DNA of 64,000 nucleotides, from contig MAAY01000079.1 in NCBI GenBank assembly GCA_002162795.1, forward strand, positions 1 to 64,000. The letters run 5' to 3'. Shown here one piece after another: positions 16,674 through 25,933 of this stretch (positions within the stretch are counted from its first letter, which is position 1; the number at the start of each line of letters is the position of its first letter). The notes beneath the pieces are model-generated. The model made no database searches. It was not told the DNA's origin and saw nothing but the letters and a program-made list of their open reading frames with translations. The position numbers were made by a program, and so were the translations under genes. This stretch comes from Rhodobacterales bacterium 56_14_T64. GTDB lineage: Bacteria; Pseudomonadota; Alphaproteobacteria; Rhodobacterales; Rhodobacteraceae.

Positions 16674-19034
16674 TTAGAAATTTCGCCAGTCGCCGGATTG
16701 TTCAAATGCATGCGCCGCCTGATAGATCACCATTTCACCGTAATGCGGCGCGACCAGAGACATACCGATGGGCAACCCTTCGCTTAATCCGCACGGCACC
16801 GACATCACCGGAAAGCCGGTGCTACTAAACGGTGCGGTGTTGCCAATCATCTCAAAAGCGCGTTGCACATAAAGGCTGGGCGAACAATCAGCTGGCGGGA
16901 TTGGTTGCGCCTTCATTGGCACGGTGGGCAGTAGCATCAGGTCCACATTCGCGAACGCCGCCATGTATTTTGACACCACATTGCGCATCAAATTTTGCGC
17001 CTTGCCATAAAATCGGCCGCGATATTTGTCCTGAAAATACTCGCCCACAAACATGCTAACCTTGAGCGAATGTGACAGCTCATCCGCGCGATTGCGCCAT
17101 TGCGCCATGTGGTCAGTCATTGAGGGCACAAACAAACCGCGGTAGTTCGAGCCGCCACTGTTGCCGTGCATCATCTGGTCTTGCAGTCCTTCAAGCGTGA
17201 TTGCTGTCCAGCAATCAGTGGCGAAATCGTGCTCTTCGACGGAAATTTCACTAACCTGCGCGCCCAGGTCCCGGAACCTGTCTGCAGCAGCCAGCACTTT
17301 GGCATCAACATCAGCCTCGCTTTCTGAACGCTGAAACCCTTGCTTCAGAATGCCAATCCGCAACCCATGCACGCCTTTTCCCAAGGCCTGGGTATAGTGA
17401 TAGCTGCGCGGCGCATATTGACGTGGGTCCAAGCCATCCTCTCCGGCCAAAACCTCCAGAAACAGAGCGTTATCTGCTACATTGGCGGTCACTGGCCCCA
17501 CATGATCAATAGTTTGTTCTACCGGCATTACTCCGGAATAGGGGACCAATCCGTGGGTTGCCTTCATCCCGTAAACACCGCAATTGGATGACGGAATACG
17601 GATCGACCCACCCTGATCCCCAGCGATGGCCATGTCTGCCTCGCCAATGGAGACCAAAGCAGCTGACCCGCTGGACGACCCACCCGCCATAAACCCGTGT
17701 TTCCACGGGTTCTGCACCGGACCTGTGGCATTTGTATGCGATCCACCAGACAGACAGAAGTTCTCGCAATGGGATTTACCAACAATGGTACCGCCCGCAT
17801 CCAAAATACGGGTGACGATGGTGGCGTCCAGTTCGGGCGTGTAGCCCTCCATAATTGAGGATCCGTTCATCATCGGCACCCCGGCCAGGCACACGGTGTC
17901 TTTCAAAACGATGCGTTTCCCGCGCAAAGGCCCGTCTACTGCGCCCTTGATATCAGTTTTGTAATACCAGGCATTCAATGGATTCTCCGCCGGGCTGGGG
18001 CGACGCCCTGGCGACCGCGGATAGCGCACCTCGGGTAGGTTGTCGGGGGCGGCATCCAGGCGATCATACGATTGAAAGTTGGGCTCAATGATCTCCAGGT
18101 ATTCCTGCAATTCATCATCGCTCAGGTTCATACCGAACCGTTCAGCCATGGTTCGCATTTGCGACAAGGTGGGGCGTTTGATGGTCATATTGGTCACCAG
18201 AGTAGAAGTGGATTGAACAGATGTGGCTGCGCGCGGCGCAGTCGTGGCGACCGGAGTTCGCGACCCTGCCGTTGGCTTGGGTGCCGAATTTGCCCGCGTG
18301 GTGCGCGCCGCGCCAAAGCCGAGAAACTGATCAACCTTGGCCTGATTTTTCAGATCACTGCGAGACAGTGTGCCCGTGATCCGGCCCCGTTCCAGCACCA
18401 AGACGCGGTCAGAAAGGTCGGCAATAAAGTCGAAATTCTGCTCGACCAGCAGGATCGACAGACCCCGCTGCTTGCGCAGCTTCAACAGGGTTTCCGACAT
18501 TTCCTCGATGATGGATGGTTGAATGCCTTCAGTGGGTTCGTCCAGCAGCAGAAAATCAGGGTCGCCCATCAAACAGCGCGCCAGTGCCAGCAATTGCTGT
18601 TCGCCCCCCGACAAGGTGCCGCCGTCGCGTTCCAACAGACGGTCGAGCCGGGGAAAGTCCGCCAAGACAGCGTCTATGGTATCGGTTTCGTCCCCGCGGC
18701 CCTGATCGTGCCAGGCAAACCGTAGATTGTCGCGCACGGTAAGCTGCGGGAAAATACCCCGTCCCTGCGGCACGTACCCAACCCCAAGACCTGCACGTTC
18801 GTTTGGTGGCATCTGGGTGATTTCAGTGTCAAAAAAACGAATGGTGCCCGAGTGTGCTGGCAGAAATCCCATCAAGGTTTTCAGCAATGTGGATTTGCCC
18901 ATGCCATTGTGACCCAGCACTCCGACCACTTCGTTTTCCATCACAGAAAATTCGATGCCGTGCAGCACCGGTACACGGCCATAGCCGCCTGACAGGCCTT
19001 TGACATCGAGACATATGTTGGTGTTGTCACTCAT
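16674..19034 (-). CDS. Fusion of ABC-transporter ATPase (LivF/UrtE type) and amidase-signature hydrolase
   Basis: The single 786-residue ORF has two domains. Residues 1-240 are a branched-chain/urea-type ABC ATPase (Walker [10 protein letters not shown] 41-49, signature LSGGEQQ 141-147, Walker B FLLLDEP 161-167). Residues 240-282 are an Ala/Thr/Ser/Pro-rich linker. Residues 283-786 are an amidase-signature enzyme with the full Ser-cisSer-Lys triad: K378 in VLKD, the GGSSSGS loop at 451-457 and the nucleophile in GGSIR (S477). The amidase part begins MTIKRP, like a free amidase start, but has no evident internal ribosome site. The fusion would place amide hydrolysis on the inner face of the importer. 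It starts one base after the LivG-type gene stops. I see no frameshift. Confidence 0.9.
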   Translation of the reverse strand: MSDNTNICLDVKGLSGGYGRVPVLHGIEFSVMENEVVGVLGHNGMGKSTLLKTLMGFLPAHSGTIRFFDTEITQMPPNERAGLGVGYVPQGRGIFPQLTVRDNLRFAWHDQGRGDETDTIDAVLADFPRLDRLLERDGGTLSGGEQQLLALARCLMGDPDFLLLDEPTEGIQPSIIEEMSETLLKLRKQRGLSILLVEQNFDFIADLSDRVLVLERGRITGTLSRSDLKNQAKVDQFLGFGAARTTRANSAPKPTAGSRTPVATTAPRAATSVQSTSTLVTNMTIKRPTLSQMRTMAERFGMNLSDDELQEYLEIIEPNFQSYDRLDAAPDNLPEVRYPRSPGRRPSPAENPLNAWYYKTDIKGAVDGPLRGKRIVLKDTVCLAGVPMMNGSSIMEGYTPELDATIVTRILDAGGTIVGKSHCENFCLSGGSHTNATGPVQNPWKHGFMAGGSSSGSAALVSIGEADMAIAGDQGGSIRIPSSNCGVYGMKATHGLVPYSGVMPVEQTIDHVGPVTANVADNALFLEVLAGEDGLDPRQYAPRSYHYTQALGKGVHGLRIGILKQGFQRSESEADVDAKVLAAADRFRDLGAQVSEISVEEHDFATDCWTAITLEGLQDQMMHGNSGGSNYRGLFVPSMTDHMAQWRNRADELSHSLKVSMFVGEYFQDKYRGRFYGKAQNLMRNVVSKYMAAFANVDLMLLPTVPMKAQPIPPADCSPSLYVQRAFEMIGNTAPFSSTGFPVMSVPCGLSEGLPIGMSLVAPHYGEMVIYQAAHAFEQSGDWRNF

Positions 19035-19035
19035 G

Positions 19036-19752
19036 TCAGGCGTTCTTTCCCAGATAGACGTTGCGCACAGTTGGGTCGGACATCACCTTGTCAACGTGAT
19101 CTTCCATCAAAACGGCTCCCTGATGAAACACTGTTACTGTGTTGGCAATCGAGCGGATGAATTGCATGTCGTGCTCGACAATCACCACCGCAGAGGTACG
19201 GGTCATTTCACGGACCAACTCGGCCATCAGTTCGACATCTTCGCCCGATAATCCGGCGGCAGGTTCATCCAACAGGATCAGCCAGGGATCAGCGGCTACC
19301 ACTGTGCCCAGTTCAACGCGTTGACGTTCGCCGTGCGCCAGACGGCCCAGATCAACCCGCGCGATTGGCCCAAGAGCCAGCCGTTCGATCACCTCAGCGG
19401 CCTTTTTCCTGGCCTCGGGCGCTGACAAGAACCGGCGTGCCGCCAGCCAGATGTTTTCCTGCACGCTCAGCCCATCTAGCACGCTGGGCACCTGCATCTT
19501 GATCCCCACCCCAAGCGAGGCCACCTGATGCGGCGACCAGCCTGTCACCTCGTCGCCGCGCATAAATACCTGCCCACTGGTCGGTGTCAAAAGCCCGGTT
19601 ACGCATTTAAAGAAAGTGCTTTTTCCAGCCCCGTTGGGGCCTATCAAACAGCGCAACTCACGCGCCTTTAGCTTGAAGTTCACATTGTCCGAGGCAACAA
19701 CCCCACCAAAACGCATGGTCAGTCCAACCGCTTCCAGTACCGTTTCAACCAT
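19036..19752 (-). CDS. ABC transporter ATP-binding protein (LivG/UrtD type)
   Basis: The 238-residue ATPase couples ATP hydrolysis to uptake through the LivH/LivM-type permeases. Seen are Walker A GPNGAGKST, the signature-like AHGERQRVELG (in the LivG clade the LSGG is replaced by this AHGE pattern), Walker B LILLDEPAAGLS and the switch histidine in IVEHDM. Its start overlaps the end of the permease gene by 8 bases. The AHGERQ pattern with DLG before it is typical of UrtD (urea/short amide) proteins, in line with the amidase next door. Confidence 0.92.
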   Translation of the reverse strand: MVETVLEAVGLTMRFGGVVASDNVNFKLKARELRCLIGPNGAGKSTFFKCVTGLLTPTSGQVFMRGDEVTGWSPHQVASLGVGIKMQVPSVLDGLSVQENIWLAARRFLSAPEARKKAAEVIERLALGPIARVDLGRLAHGERQRVELGTVVAADPWLILLDEPAAGLSGEDVELMAELVREMTRTSAVVIVEHDMQFIRSIANTVTVFHQGAVLMEDHVDKVMSDPTVRNVYLGKNA

Positions 19753-20776
19753 CGACCCGCTCCGCTCTGATCCGGCGATTGGGGCGTTTGCGCCTGGGTC
19801 TGCGTCGCACGCTTAGCTTCCAAAGATCGGCAACCGCAGGTACAACCCCTTTGGGTAGGAACAGCACAAACAACACCAGAATAAGGCCCGTGATCAGCGT
19901 ATTGTCGATCATCGACTGCTGACCCAGCAAGAATTTGAGATAGGCCAGACCTGCTGCGCCCAGCATCGGTCCGACCCGCGTGCCCAGGCCGCCAACAATG
20001 CACCAGATGATGATCTCGGCCGATTGGCCAAGGCTATAAAGCCCCGGCGTGACAATCTCCGCCCAGTTGGCAAACAGCGCACCTGCCAACCCGGCAATCC
20101 CTGCTCCAATGGCGAACAGTACGGTTTTGCGCGCGCGGACGTCATAGCCCATCAAAGACATGCGCTGTTCGTTCTCGCGGATACCCACGGCAATACGGCC
20201 AAAGCTGGACCGCAACAAAGCGGTGACGAACAAAAACACAATCACCAGCGCGACGGCGCAGACATAGTAGAACGGATCGCCCCAAATATAGTTATCCGGC
20301 TGTCCTGGCACGTTTAAAGTCTGGAAACCGGGGATACCATTATAGCCTCCCAGACGGGCCTTGCCGATGACATAGGAAGGACCAGCAGTTGAGTTGATGA
20401 ATTTGAAAAGGATCAACGTCACCACAAGGGTGATCACCCCGAGATAGACATCCGCCAGCCGACCGTAGAACATAAACACGCCTAGAACGGCTGCAAACAA
20501 GGCTGGAACCAACATCGCAATGACCATCGGTAAGGTGCTTTCGCCGATGTTGATCGCGGCGATAGCATAGGAATAAGCCCCGAGCCCGAAAAACGCTGCC
20601 TGGCCAAAGCAAAGAATGCCTCCAAAGCCCCAGATCAGCCCCAAGCTTAGGCCTAGCATGGCGTAGATCAGCAAAATGCTAAGGGTATAGGTCGAGATCA
20701 TCATCGGCAGGGTGTAGATCAGAACTGCCGCGACCAGAACGGTGGTAACGGCTTCTTTCAGAGGTAGGATCACCAT
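19745..20776 (-). CDS. ABC transporter permease (LivM/UrtC type)
   Basis: The 343-residue protein has about nine or ten hydrophobic helices and the family motif LGLIWGFGGILCFGQAAFFGLGAY near residues 45-65. A conserved cytoplasmic loop, RENEQRMSLMGYDVRARK (EAA-like), contacts the ATPases. The C-terminal tail is Arg-rich (VRRRPRRKRPNRR). Starts overlap the upstream permease stop by one base. Together with the LivH-type subunit it forms the amide translocation channel. Confidence 0.9.
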   Translation of the reverse strand: MVILPLKEAVTTVLVAAVLIYTLPMMISTYTLSILLIYAMLGLSLGLIWGFGGILCFGQAAFFGLGAYSYAIAAINIGESTLPMVIAMLVPALFAAVLGVFMFYGRLADVYLGVITLVVTLILFKFINSTAGPSYVIGKARLGGYNGIPGFQTLNVPGQPDNYIWGDPFYYVCAVALVIVFLFVTALLRSSFGRIAVGIRENEQRMSLMGYDVRARKTVLFAIGAGIAGLAGALFANWAEIVTPGLYSLGQSAEIIIWCIVGGLGTRVGPMLGAAGLAYLKFLLGQQSMIDNTLITGLILVLFVLFLPKGVVPAVADLWKLSVRRRPRRKRPNRRIRAERVDG

Positions 20777-21654
20777 TACATCTTACCCTTCAAGAACCGT
20801 GCAGTGACGCCCTGGGGCAATAAGCGCAACAAGATGACTGCCGCGATCAGCAGCGCTACCTCTCCCATTACCGGTGAAACCGCGAAGGTGAATATCTGGT
20901 TCACCAGTCCGAACAATCCAGCGCTGCTCATTAGTCCGGCAATCAGCGATGGACCGCCTGCAATCACGGTGATGAACGCTTTGGCGATATAAGCCCCGCC
21001 CGACGTTGGCACCAACCCAACCAGCGGTGCCAGAACCGCGCCCGCCAACCCTGACAAGGCAGAACCTGCAAAAAAGGTCGCCATATAGATTTTGTCAGGG
21101 CTGTAACCAAGGGCTGCTGCCATCTCAGGGTTTTGCATGGCACCACGCGCCACCAGCCCGAATCGTGTGCCTTTCAGCACAGCGTACATGGCGACCAGCA
21201 AGACGATGGACACCAGAATGATAAAGAAATTATAGCCGTTGATCTGGTACCCGCCTACCGTGAACCCAGGGATCGGCGTGGATATTCCGGTAGTGGTATT
21301 GCCAAAGATCATTGTCGCTAGCCCGATGAACAACAGGCTCAGCCCCCACGTGGCCAGCATTGTATCAACCAGCCGCCCATAGAGATGTCGGATCACCAGC
21401 CGTTCAACAACCAGCCCAATCAACCCCACCACAAGAGGCGCGACGATCAGCATCGCTACAAAAATATTCACGCCATAGTTTACCGCCGTAATAGTGGCGT
21501 ATCCGCCCATCATCATGAATTCTCCATGGGCTAGATTGATCACTTTCATCATGCCAAATACGATGGCCAATCCGGCACTGATCAGCACCAGAGAGGCGAC
21601 CGCATAGACAACTTCAACGGATATGACGGCGACGTAATCCATGGGGCTTGGCAA
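20776..21654 (-). CDS. ABC transporter permease (LivH/UrtB type)
   Basis: The 292-residue permease has the LivH landmarks. These are AIVFGMMKVINLAHGEFMMMGGY near the N-terminus and RGAMQNPEMAAALGYSPDKIY as the ATPase-contact loop. It is the first permease gene after the binding protein, separated from it by 81 bases that include a strong hairpin. UrtB and LivH cannot be separated by eye, but the neighbouring binding protein and ATPase both lean to urea/amide. Confidence 0.9.
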   Translation of the reverse strand: MPSPMDYVAVISVEVVYAVASLVLISAGLAIVFGMMKVINLAHGEFMMMGGYATITAVNYGVNIFVAMLIVAPLVVGLIGLVVERLVIRHLYGRLVDTMLATWGLSLLFIGLATMIFGNTTTGISTPIPGFTVGGYQINGYNFFIILVSIVLLVAMYAVLKGTRFGLVARGAMQNPEMAAALGYSPDKIYMATFFAGSALSGLAGAVLAPLVGLVPTSGGAYIAKAFITVIAGGPSLIAGLMSSAGLFGLVNQIFTFAVSPVMGEVALLIAAVILLRLLPQGVTARFLKGKM

Positions 21655-21693
21655 TCCTAAGTCAGTTCAGCCGACCAAAAAGTCGGAGAAAGC

Positions 21694-21719
21694 CCCGAGG
21701 CAACAATCGTTGCCTCGGG
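21694..21719 (-). terminator. Intra-operon hairpin between binding-protein and permease genes
   Basis: CCCGAGGCAAC and GTTGCCTCGGG form a perfect 11-bp stem with loop AATC. It is placed 17 bases after the binding-protein stop, as in the two TRAP operons, and probably sets the ratio of binding protein to permease. Confidence 0.65.
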
Positions 21720-21735
21720 ACCATGTTCAGGGAAA

Positions 21736-22956
21736 TCAGATTTGGATTTCGTACTGGGTGTTGTCGTCCGGGTTTGCCTGCAGATCACACACTGCTTGCG
21801 TGTCAATCGGTGGCCGCTGCGGCAATGTCTCCAGCACTTTCATACCCTGGTTTTCAAACTCCATGATATGCACGTCCATCGTTGCGTGGTGGGTCTTTGG
21901 GTCAACGGTGATCTTGCCGCCGGGGCCCTCGATCGACAGTCCAGTTTCCAGCGCTGCAATCACTTCATCGCGGTTGACGGATCCGGCTTGGCGAGCCGCC
22001 TCGGCCCACATCATCACGCCCTGATAGTTCGATACCGCGATTTCGTGGAAGTTGGTGTCGTCGCCATAAGCATCCGCCCACTTTTTCTTGAACGCCGCGT
22101 TGGCAGGAGTGTCCAGTTCCTGGCTGTAGTTATAGGCAACCATGATGCCGTTGCCTTCTTCTGCTGTCAGCACCTTATGTTCGTTGCCCACACCCAATGT
22201 AGTCGAGGCCAGCGGGATTTTGTCTTTCATGCCAGCAGCGGCCCATTGGCGGAAAAACGACAAATGCGCTCCACCAACCAGTGGGGCAACGACCAGATCC
22301 GGTGCCGCCTTTTGGATTTTGGCGATGGTGGACCCAAAATCGGCAACATCCAGCGGAAAGAAATCCAAGCCCACAGTTTCGCCGCCATTGTCGGCCACGT
22401 ATTTCCGTATCCAGTTCGCGGTGATCTGCCCGTAATTGTAATCAGCGGCTAAAATATACACTTTCTTGCCGGACCGCCCCATTGCATGAGGGACCAACGC
22501 TTCGACTTGCTGGGCCGGGGTGACGCCGTTAATAAAGATGTTGCGGTCACAAACGCCGCCTTCGTACAGCACATTATAGAAATAGAGCGTTTTGGATTTG
22601 CGCATGGTTTGCCGGATAGCCTCGCGCGAGGCTGACAGAATGCCGCCATGCACCACATCGACCTTGTCCTGGCGCACCAATTTCTGACCGTATTGCGAAT
22701 ACAGCGCCATGTCCGATTGTGTATCATATGCGGAAATGTCGATCATTTGACCATTCAACCCGCCGTTGGCGTTGATTTCAGATACTGCCAGTCGCATCGC
22801 CATATCCATCGGCTTGCCATAGGCGTCAAATATTCCCGAGGTATCCAATACCGAACCCAGCTTGATCTTGCTGGCCGCCAATGTGCTGGTTGGCAGGGCC
22901 GCAAACGCCGCCATCGCCGCTGATGACGCCAGAAAACTACGTCTGTTCGAGGTCAT
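21736..22956 (-). CDS. ABC transporter substrate-binding protein (UrtA/AmiC-like, type 1 periplasmic fold)
   Basis: The 406-residue protein opens with a twin-arginine signal (SNRRSFLASSAAMAAFAALP), so it is probably folded before export. The core begins KIKLGSVLDTSGIFDAYG, and residues near LYEGGVCDRNIFINGVTPAQQ correspond to the YEGxEC region that contacts the amide group in UrtA and AmiC. This supports urea, formamide or a short amide as ligand. Its ATG overlaps the stop of the upstream flotillin-like gene (ATGA), an unusual coupling. An attenuator-like hairpin follows it. Confidence 0.9.
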   Translation of the reverse strand: MTSNRRSFLASSAAMAAFAALPTSTLAASKIKLGSVLDTSGIFDAYGKPMDMAMRLAVSEINANGGLNGQMIDISAYDTQSDMALYSQYGQKLVRQDKVDVVHGGILSASREAIRQTMRKSKTLYFYNVLYEGGVCDRNIFINGVTPAQQVEALVPHAMGRSGKKVYILAADYNYGQITANWIRKYVADNGGETVGLDFFPLDVADFGSTIAKIQKAAPDLVVAPLVGGAHLSFFRQWAAAGMKDKIPLASTTLGVGNEHKVLTAEEGNGIMVAYNYSQELDTPANAAFKKKWADAYGDDTNFHEIAVSNYQGVMMWAEAARQAGSVNRDEVIAALETGLSIEGPGGKITVDPKTHHATMDVHIMEFENQGMKVLETLPQRPPIDTQAVCDLQANPDDNTQYEIQI

Positions 22957-24548
22957 TTTGTCTCTCCCGTTGATTTTGTCGTGTTGTCGGATTTTTCTTT
23001 GATGCGATTGGCATAGTCGGCGGTGCGTCCGGCCAGATTGGCGTCAAAATCCAGCCCGATTTCGGCCCCCATCTGCTTCATCGCCGGCAGGCGCACGGCC
23101 ATGCCCAGGATCTGATCCATTGCGGCGCCAAAGGCCCCGTCGATGCCGTCTGTTGCGCCCTGACCAGTGCCCAGACCACCAATCTGGTTGATCCGAATCG
23201 AGTCGATTTTTTCGACCGGCTTCATCATCTGGGTCATGATTTCCGGCAGACGATCCAGCTTGTGCTGCTCCAGCTTCATGGCAATGACCGCGTCGCTCAG
23301 CCCGTTTTCTGCGGCAATCAGCGCCACCCGTCCCTGTGCCTCGGCCTCAACGCGCAGTTTTTCGGCTTTCGCAGCGGCCTGCGCCGTCACTAAGCGGCTC
23401 TCGGCCTCTTGCGAGATTCGGGCGGCATCGACCGAATTTTCTTTCTGCACCTTCAACAGAGAGATTTCCTGTTCGCGGGTGGCAGCTGCCCGCTCCTTTT
23501 GAGTTTGCACGGCTTCAGCGGCCACAATAACCTTGGAACGCGCCTGTTCCTCGGCGACTTTGGCATCCGATTCAGCCACACGCTTTTGCGACAGGCGCAT
23601 CGAGTTGAGGATCTTCTCTTCCTCGATCTCCAGGATCGCAGCCATTTCCAATTTACGCAGCGATTCATCATGGGAAATTTTCAACGCCTGCAGTTCGCGA
23701 ATCTTTTCCAGCTCCGCCGCCTCGGCCATCCGAGCCGCATTGGCCTTTTTCTCCACCGAAAGCGCAGCAGCGTCGGCCTCAAGTCGGGCCAGATGTTCGC
23801 GTTGTGCGATTTCAGCTTCGCGTTCGGCACGCTCGATATCGAGGCGCCGTTGGGCCTGCGTCAACTGACTTTCGCGGATGGCAATATCGGCCTCAGCTTC
23901 GATACGAATACGCTCTTTGCGGTTCTCGGCCACAAGACTGGCCAGCTTGCGCATCCCTTCGGCGTTGAACGCATTGTTTTCGTCCAACGCGCTGAACGTT
24001 CCTTGATCCACCCGGATCAGTGATACGGAAACCAGTGATAGCCCGAGGCTTTCCAGATGCGGGCGGACATCATCGGCGACCAGTGCCGAAAACCCAGCTC
24101 TGTCTTTGTGAATCTCATCCAGACTTTGGGAGGCTGCTGCGTTTTGCATGGCATCGACGAACTTTCCGCTCAGCAGTTCGCTGACCGCTTCGCCATCACG
24201 GGCGATCCGCTGGCCCAGCGATTGGGCTGCCGTCGCAACACCGTCTTTGATCGGAGTGACGCGAAATTCGAATTCCATCTGCATGTCAGCGGGCAGCCGA
24301 TCACCCGTCAACAGCGGTTGAGTGCCGACGCGATCCATACGTGACACAATGGTGCCCATCATGATTTTCTGAATCTGATGCACAATCGGCAGAGAAATAC
24401 AGCCGCCATCCACGACGATCTTCTGACCACCAAACCCGGTCCGAACCAATGCGGTTTCTAGAGTGGCCTTGGCGTAAAACCGTTGCAGGAACCAAACGCA
24501 AACGGCCAGAAAAATGGCTAATGCCAAGATGGAAATCGTCCAGACCAC
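22953..24548 (-). CDS. Flotillin-like SPFH-domain membrane protein
   Basis: The 531-residue protein has one N-terminal membrane helix (TISILALAIFLAVCVWFLQRF). An SPFH/band 7 domain follows to about residue 210 (TGFGGQKIVVDGGCISLPIV is the flotillin start pattern). A long Ala/Glu-rich coiled coil of about 220 residues (AEREAEIAQREHLARLEADA and similar) comes next, with a C-terminal region typical of flotillins. Flotillins scaffold ordered membrane domains. The gene sits at the head of the amide importer operon and overlaps the binding-protein start by 4 bases, so it is made together with the importer. I infer that it organises or stabilises the transporter-amidase complex; this is not established for the family. 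Confidence 0.85.
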   Translation of the reverse strand: MVWTISILALAIFLAVCVWFLQRFYAKATLETALVRTGFGGQKIVVDGGCISLPIVHQIQKIMMGTIVSRMDRVGTQPLLTGDRLPADMQMEFEFRVTPIKDGVATAAQSLGQRIARDGEAVSELLSGKFVDAMQNAAASQSLDEIHKDRAGFSALVADDVRPHLESLGLSLVSVSLIRVDQGTFSALDENNAFNAEGMRKLASLVAENRKERIRIEAEADIAIRESQLTQAQRRLDIERAEREAEIAQREHLARLEADAAALSVEKKANAARMAEAAELEKIRELQALKISHDESLRKLEMAAILEIEEEKILNSMRLSQKRVAESDAKVAEEQARSKVIVAAEAVQTQKERAAATREQEISLLKVQKENSVDAARISQEAESRLVTAQAAAKAEKLRVEAEAQGRVALIAAENGLSDAVIAMKLEQHKLDRLPEIMTQMMKPVEKIDSIRINQIGGLGTGQGATDGIDGAFGAAMDQILGMAVRLPAMKQMGAEIGLDFDANLAGRTADYANRIKEKSDNTTKSTGETK

Positions 24549-24634
24549 AGTACCCTCCCGTGTCGTGGCCGATGTCCTTGAACGGCACCTTATTCCACGA
24601 TCATTCGTTGAGTATCAGGGTAAGAGAGTTTTAA

Positions 24635-24668
24635 TTTCCATTTCAAGTATTATGTTTTCCATTTGAAG
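24635..24668 (+). promoter_or_regulatory. Direct repeat upstream of the flotillin/amide operon
   Basis: TTTCCATTTCAAG (24635) and TTTCCATTTGAAG (24656) differ by one base and are 21 bp apart, two helical turns, within an AT-rich stretch between the AmiC-like gene and the flotillin gene. The geometry suits two protomers or dimers binding one face of DNA. The local MarR protein or an unlinked regulator could bind here. Confidence 0.45.
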
Positions 24669-24689
24669 GAAATCTTATAACGTCATGAA

Positions 24690-25832
24690 TTAGCTAAGCA
24701 ATTTTATGTCATCAAACAGAACGCCATTGGCTCTGGCCAGATAAATCGGCGCACCATTGTGAGTATTCGAGGCATACTTCGCCTGTCGAACACTCTTGTA
24801 TTCGATTGGGAAAGCGTTCGAAAATTGCCGTTCTCGCCAATCCGATTTCGGTTTGCCCATCAGGCTTGCCAGAAACTGCATGCCCTCATAAGTCGACTGG
24901 CCAATCGCATTCAGAACCGGTGCACGATCGCCGTGGAACCCGTGATATTTTTCCCGGAAAACTGCGTTCTCAGGTGTATTGACAGCGGAAAAATACGACG
25001 CCGAGGAAAACAAACGCTTAAGGTTTTCTGCACCACTTGCCAGCAAAGCGTTCTCTTCTAGAGCGCAGGACAGGCGGATCATGTTCCGGTCCAGCCCATA
25101 CGCACCGAACAGCCGGTTAAAATCCACCGCGTCCTGCCCAACCAAAGACATCAAGACCGCATCCGCCCCAGAGACTGCAATCGCTTCGATATGGGCGCTC
25201 AGATTACCAGCGCCAAACGGCAGGTATTGCTCATGAGCAAGATCTGCGCCCATCTCCTGCAGCCTGGTTTTTGCATAGCTGTTAGAGGCACGCGGCCATA
25301 CATAGTCATTTCCGATCAAAGCCCAGCTACGCAGTTTGAAACTGTGTTGAAGATATTCCATCGCCCGGCCAAGCTGAGCGGGAGGCGTGTCGCCGATTGT
25401 GTAAACACCGGGCGTACATTCACCACCCTCATACAGTGGTGTGTAGACATAAGGCACCCGACTGTTCACGATCTTGACAAGGCGTTGGCGGATTGCACTG
25501 ATGTGCATCCCAACAATCGCATCAATTGCACCCGTCTCGATCAATGAATTGACTAGTTCTTCGACAGGAGCCTGAGCTTCCAATGCAGAGTCGATCATGA
25601 TCATCTGAACCTGGCGGCCAGCAATACCCGAAGCCTGGTTCAGCTCGTTGACCGCGACTTGTGCGCTAGCAATGCAAGATGGGGCCCACAATCCAGCCGC
25701 CCCGCACAGGGGAATAAGCAAGGCAACACGAAACGCCTGCTGTTTACCCAACAGGAAATCATTGTCCCGAAATTCATTCAACGCCGCCGGATGGATTTTT
25801 TCATCCGACCACTTCGTCAGTTTGATATTCAT
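24690..25832 (-). CDS. AmiC-like cytosolic amide-binding sensor protein
   Basis: The protein has the type 1 periplasmic binding fold of AmiC/UrtA (ALLIPLCGAAGLWAPSCIAS, then TPLYEGGECTPGVYTIGDTP, matching the amide-contact region). It lacks a signal peptide: the first 40 residues are charged and polar. In Pseudomonas, AmiC is such a cytosolic binding protein that controls amidase expression by binding AmiR; no AmiR-type antiterminator is seen here. I choose the ATG at 25832 (MNIKLTKW) over the TTG at 25856. The gene is divergent from marR and lies upstream of the amide operon on the same strand. A sensor role is inferred. It could be a decayed exported protein, but the ORF is intact. Confidence 0.75.
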   Translation of the reverse strand: MNIKLTKWSDEKIHPAALNEFRDNDFLLGKQQAFRVALLIPLCGAAGLWAPSCIASAQVAVNELNQASGIAGRQVQMIMIDSALEAQAPVEELVNSLIETGAIDAIVGMHISAIRQRLVKIVNSRVPYVYTPLYEGGECTPGVYTIGDTPPAQLGRAMEYLQHSFKLRSWALIGNDYVWPRASNSYAKTRLQEMGADLAHEQYLPFGAGNLSAHIEAIAVSGADAVLMSLVGQDAVDFNRLFGAYGLDRNMIRLSCALEENALLASGAENLKRLFSSASYFSAVNTPENAVFREKYHGFHGDRAPVLNAIGQSTYEGMQFLASLMGKPKSDWRERQFSNAFPIEYKSVRQAKYASNTHNGAPIYLARANGVLFDDIKLLS

Positions 25833-25879
25833 GACCTTATCGCCCAGTCCTTTCAAAAATGGACGCTACAGCAATTGAT

Positions 25880-25896
25880 TTTACTTTCCTAGTAAA
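25880..25896. promoter_or_regulatory. MarR-type inverted repeat in the divergent promoter
   Basis: TTTACT, a 5-base spacer and AGTAAA form a perfect inverted repeat between the divergent AmiC-like and MarR genes, 38 bases before the MarR ATG. MarR proteins usually bind such sites to control themselves and the divergent gene. Confidence 0.5.
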
Positions 25897-25933
25897 CTAA
25901 TTTCACTCCAGCAAATCAGAAGCAGGTCATGCA

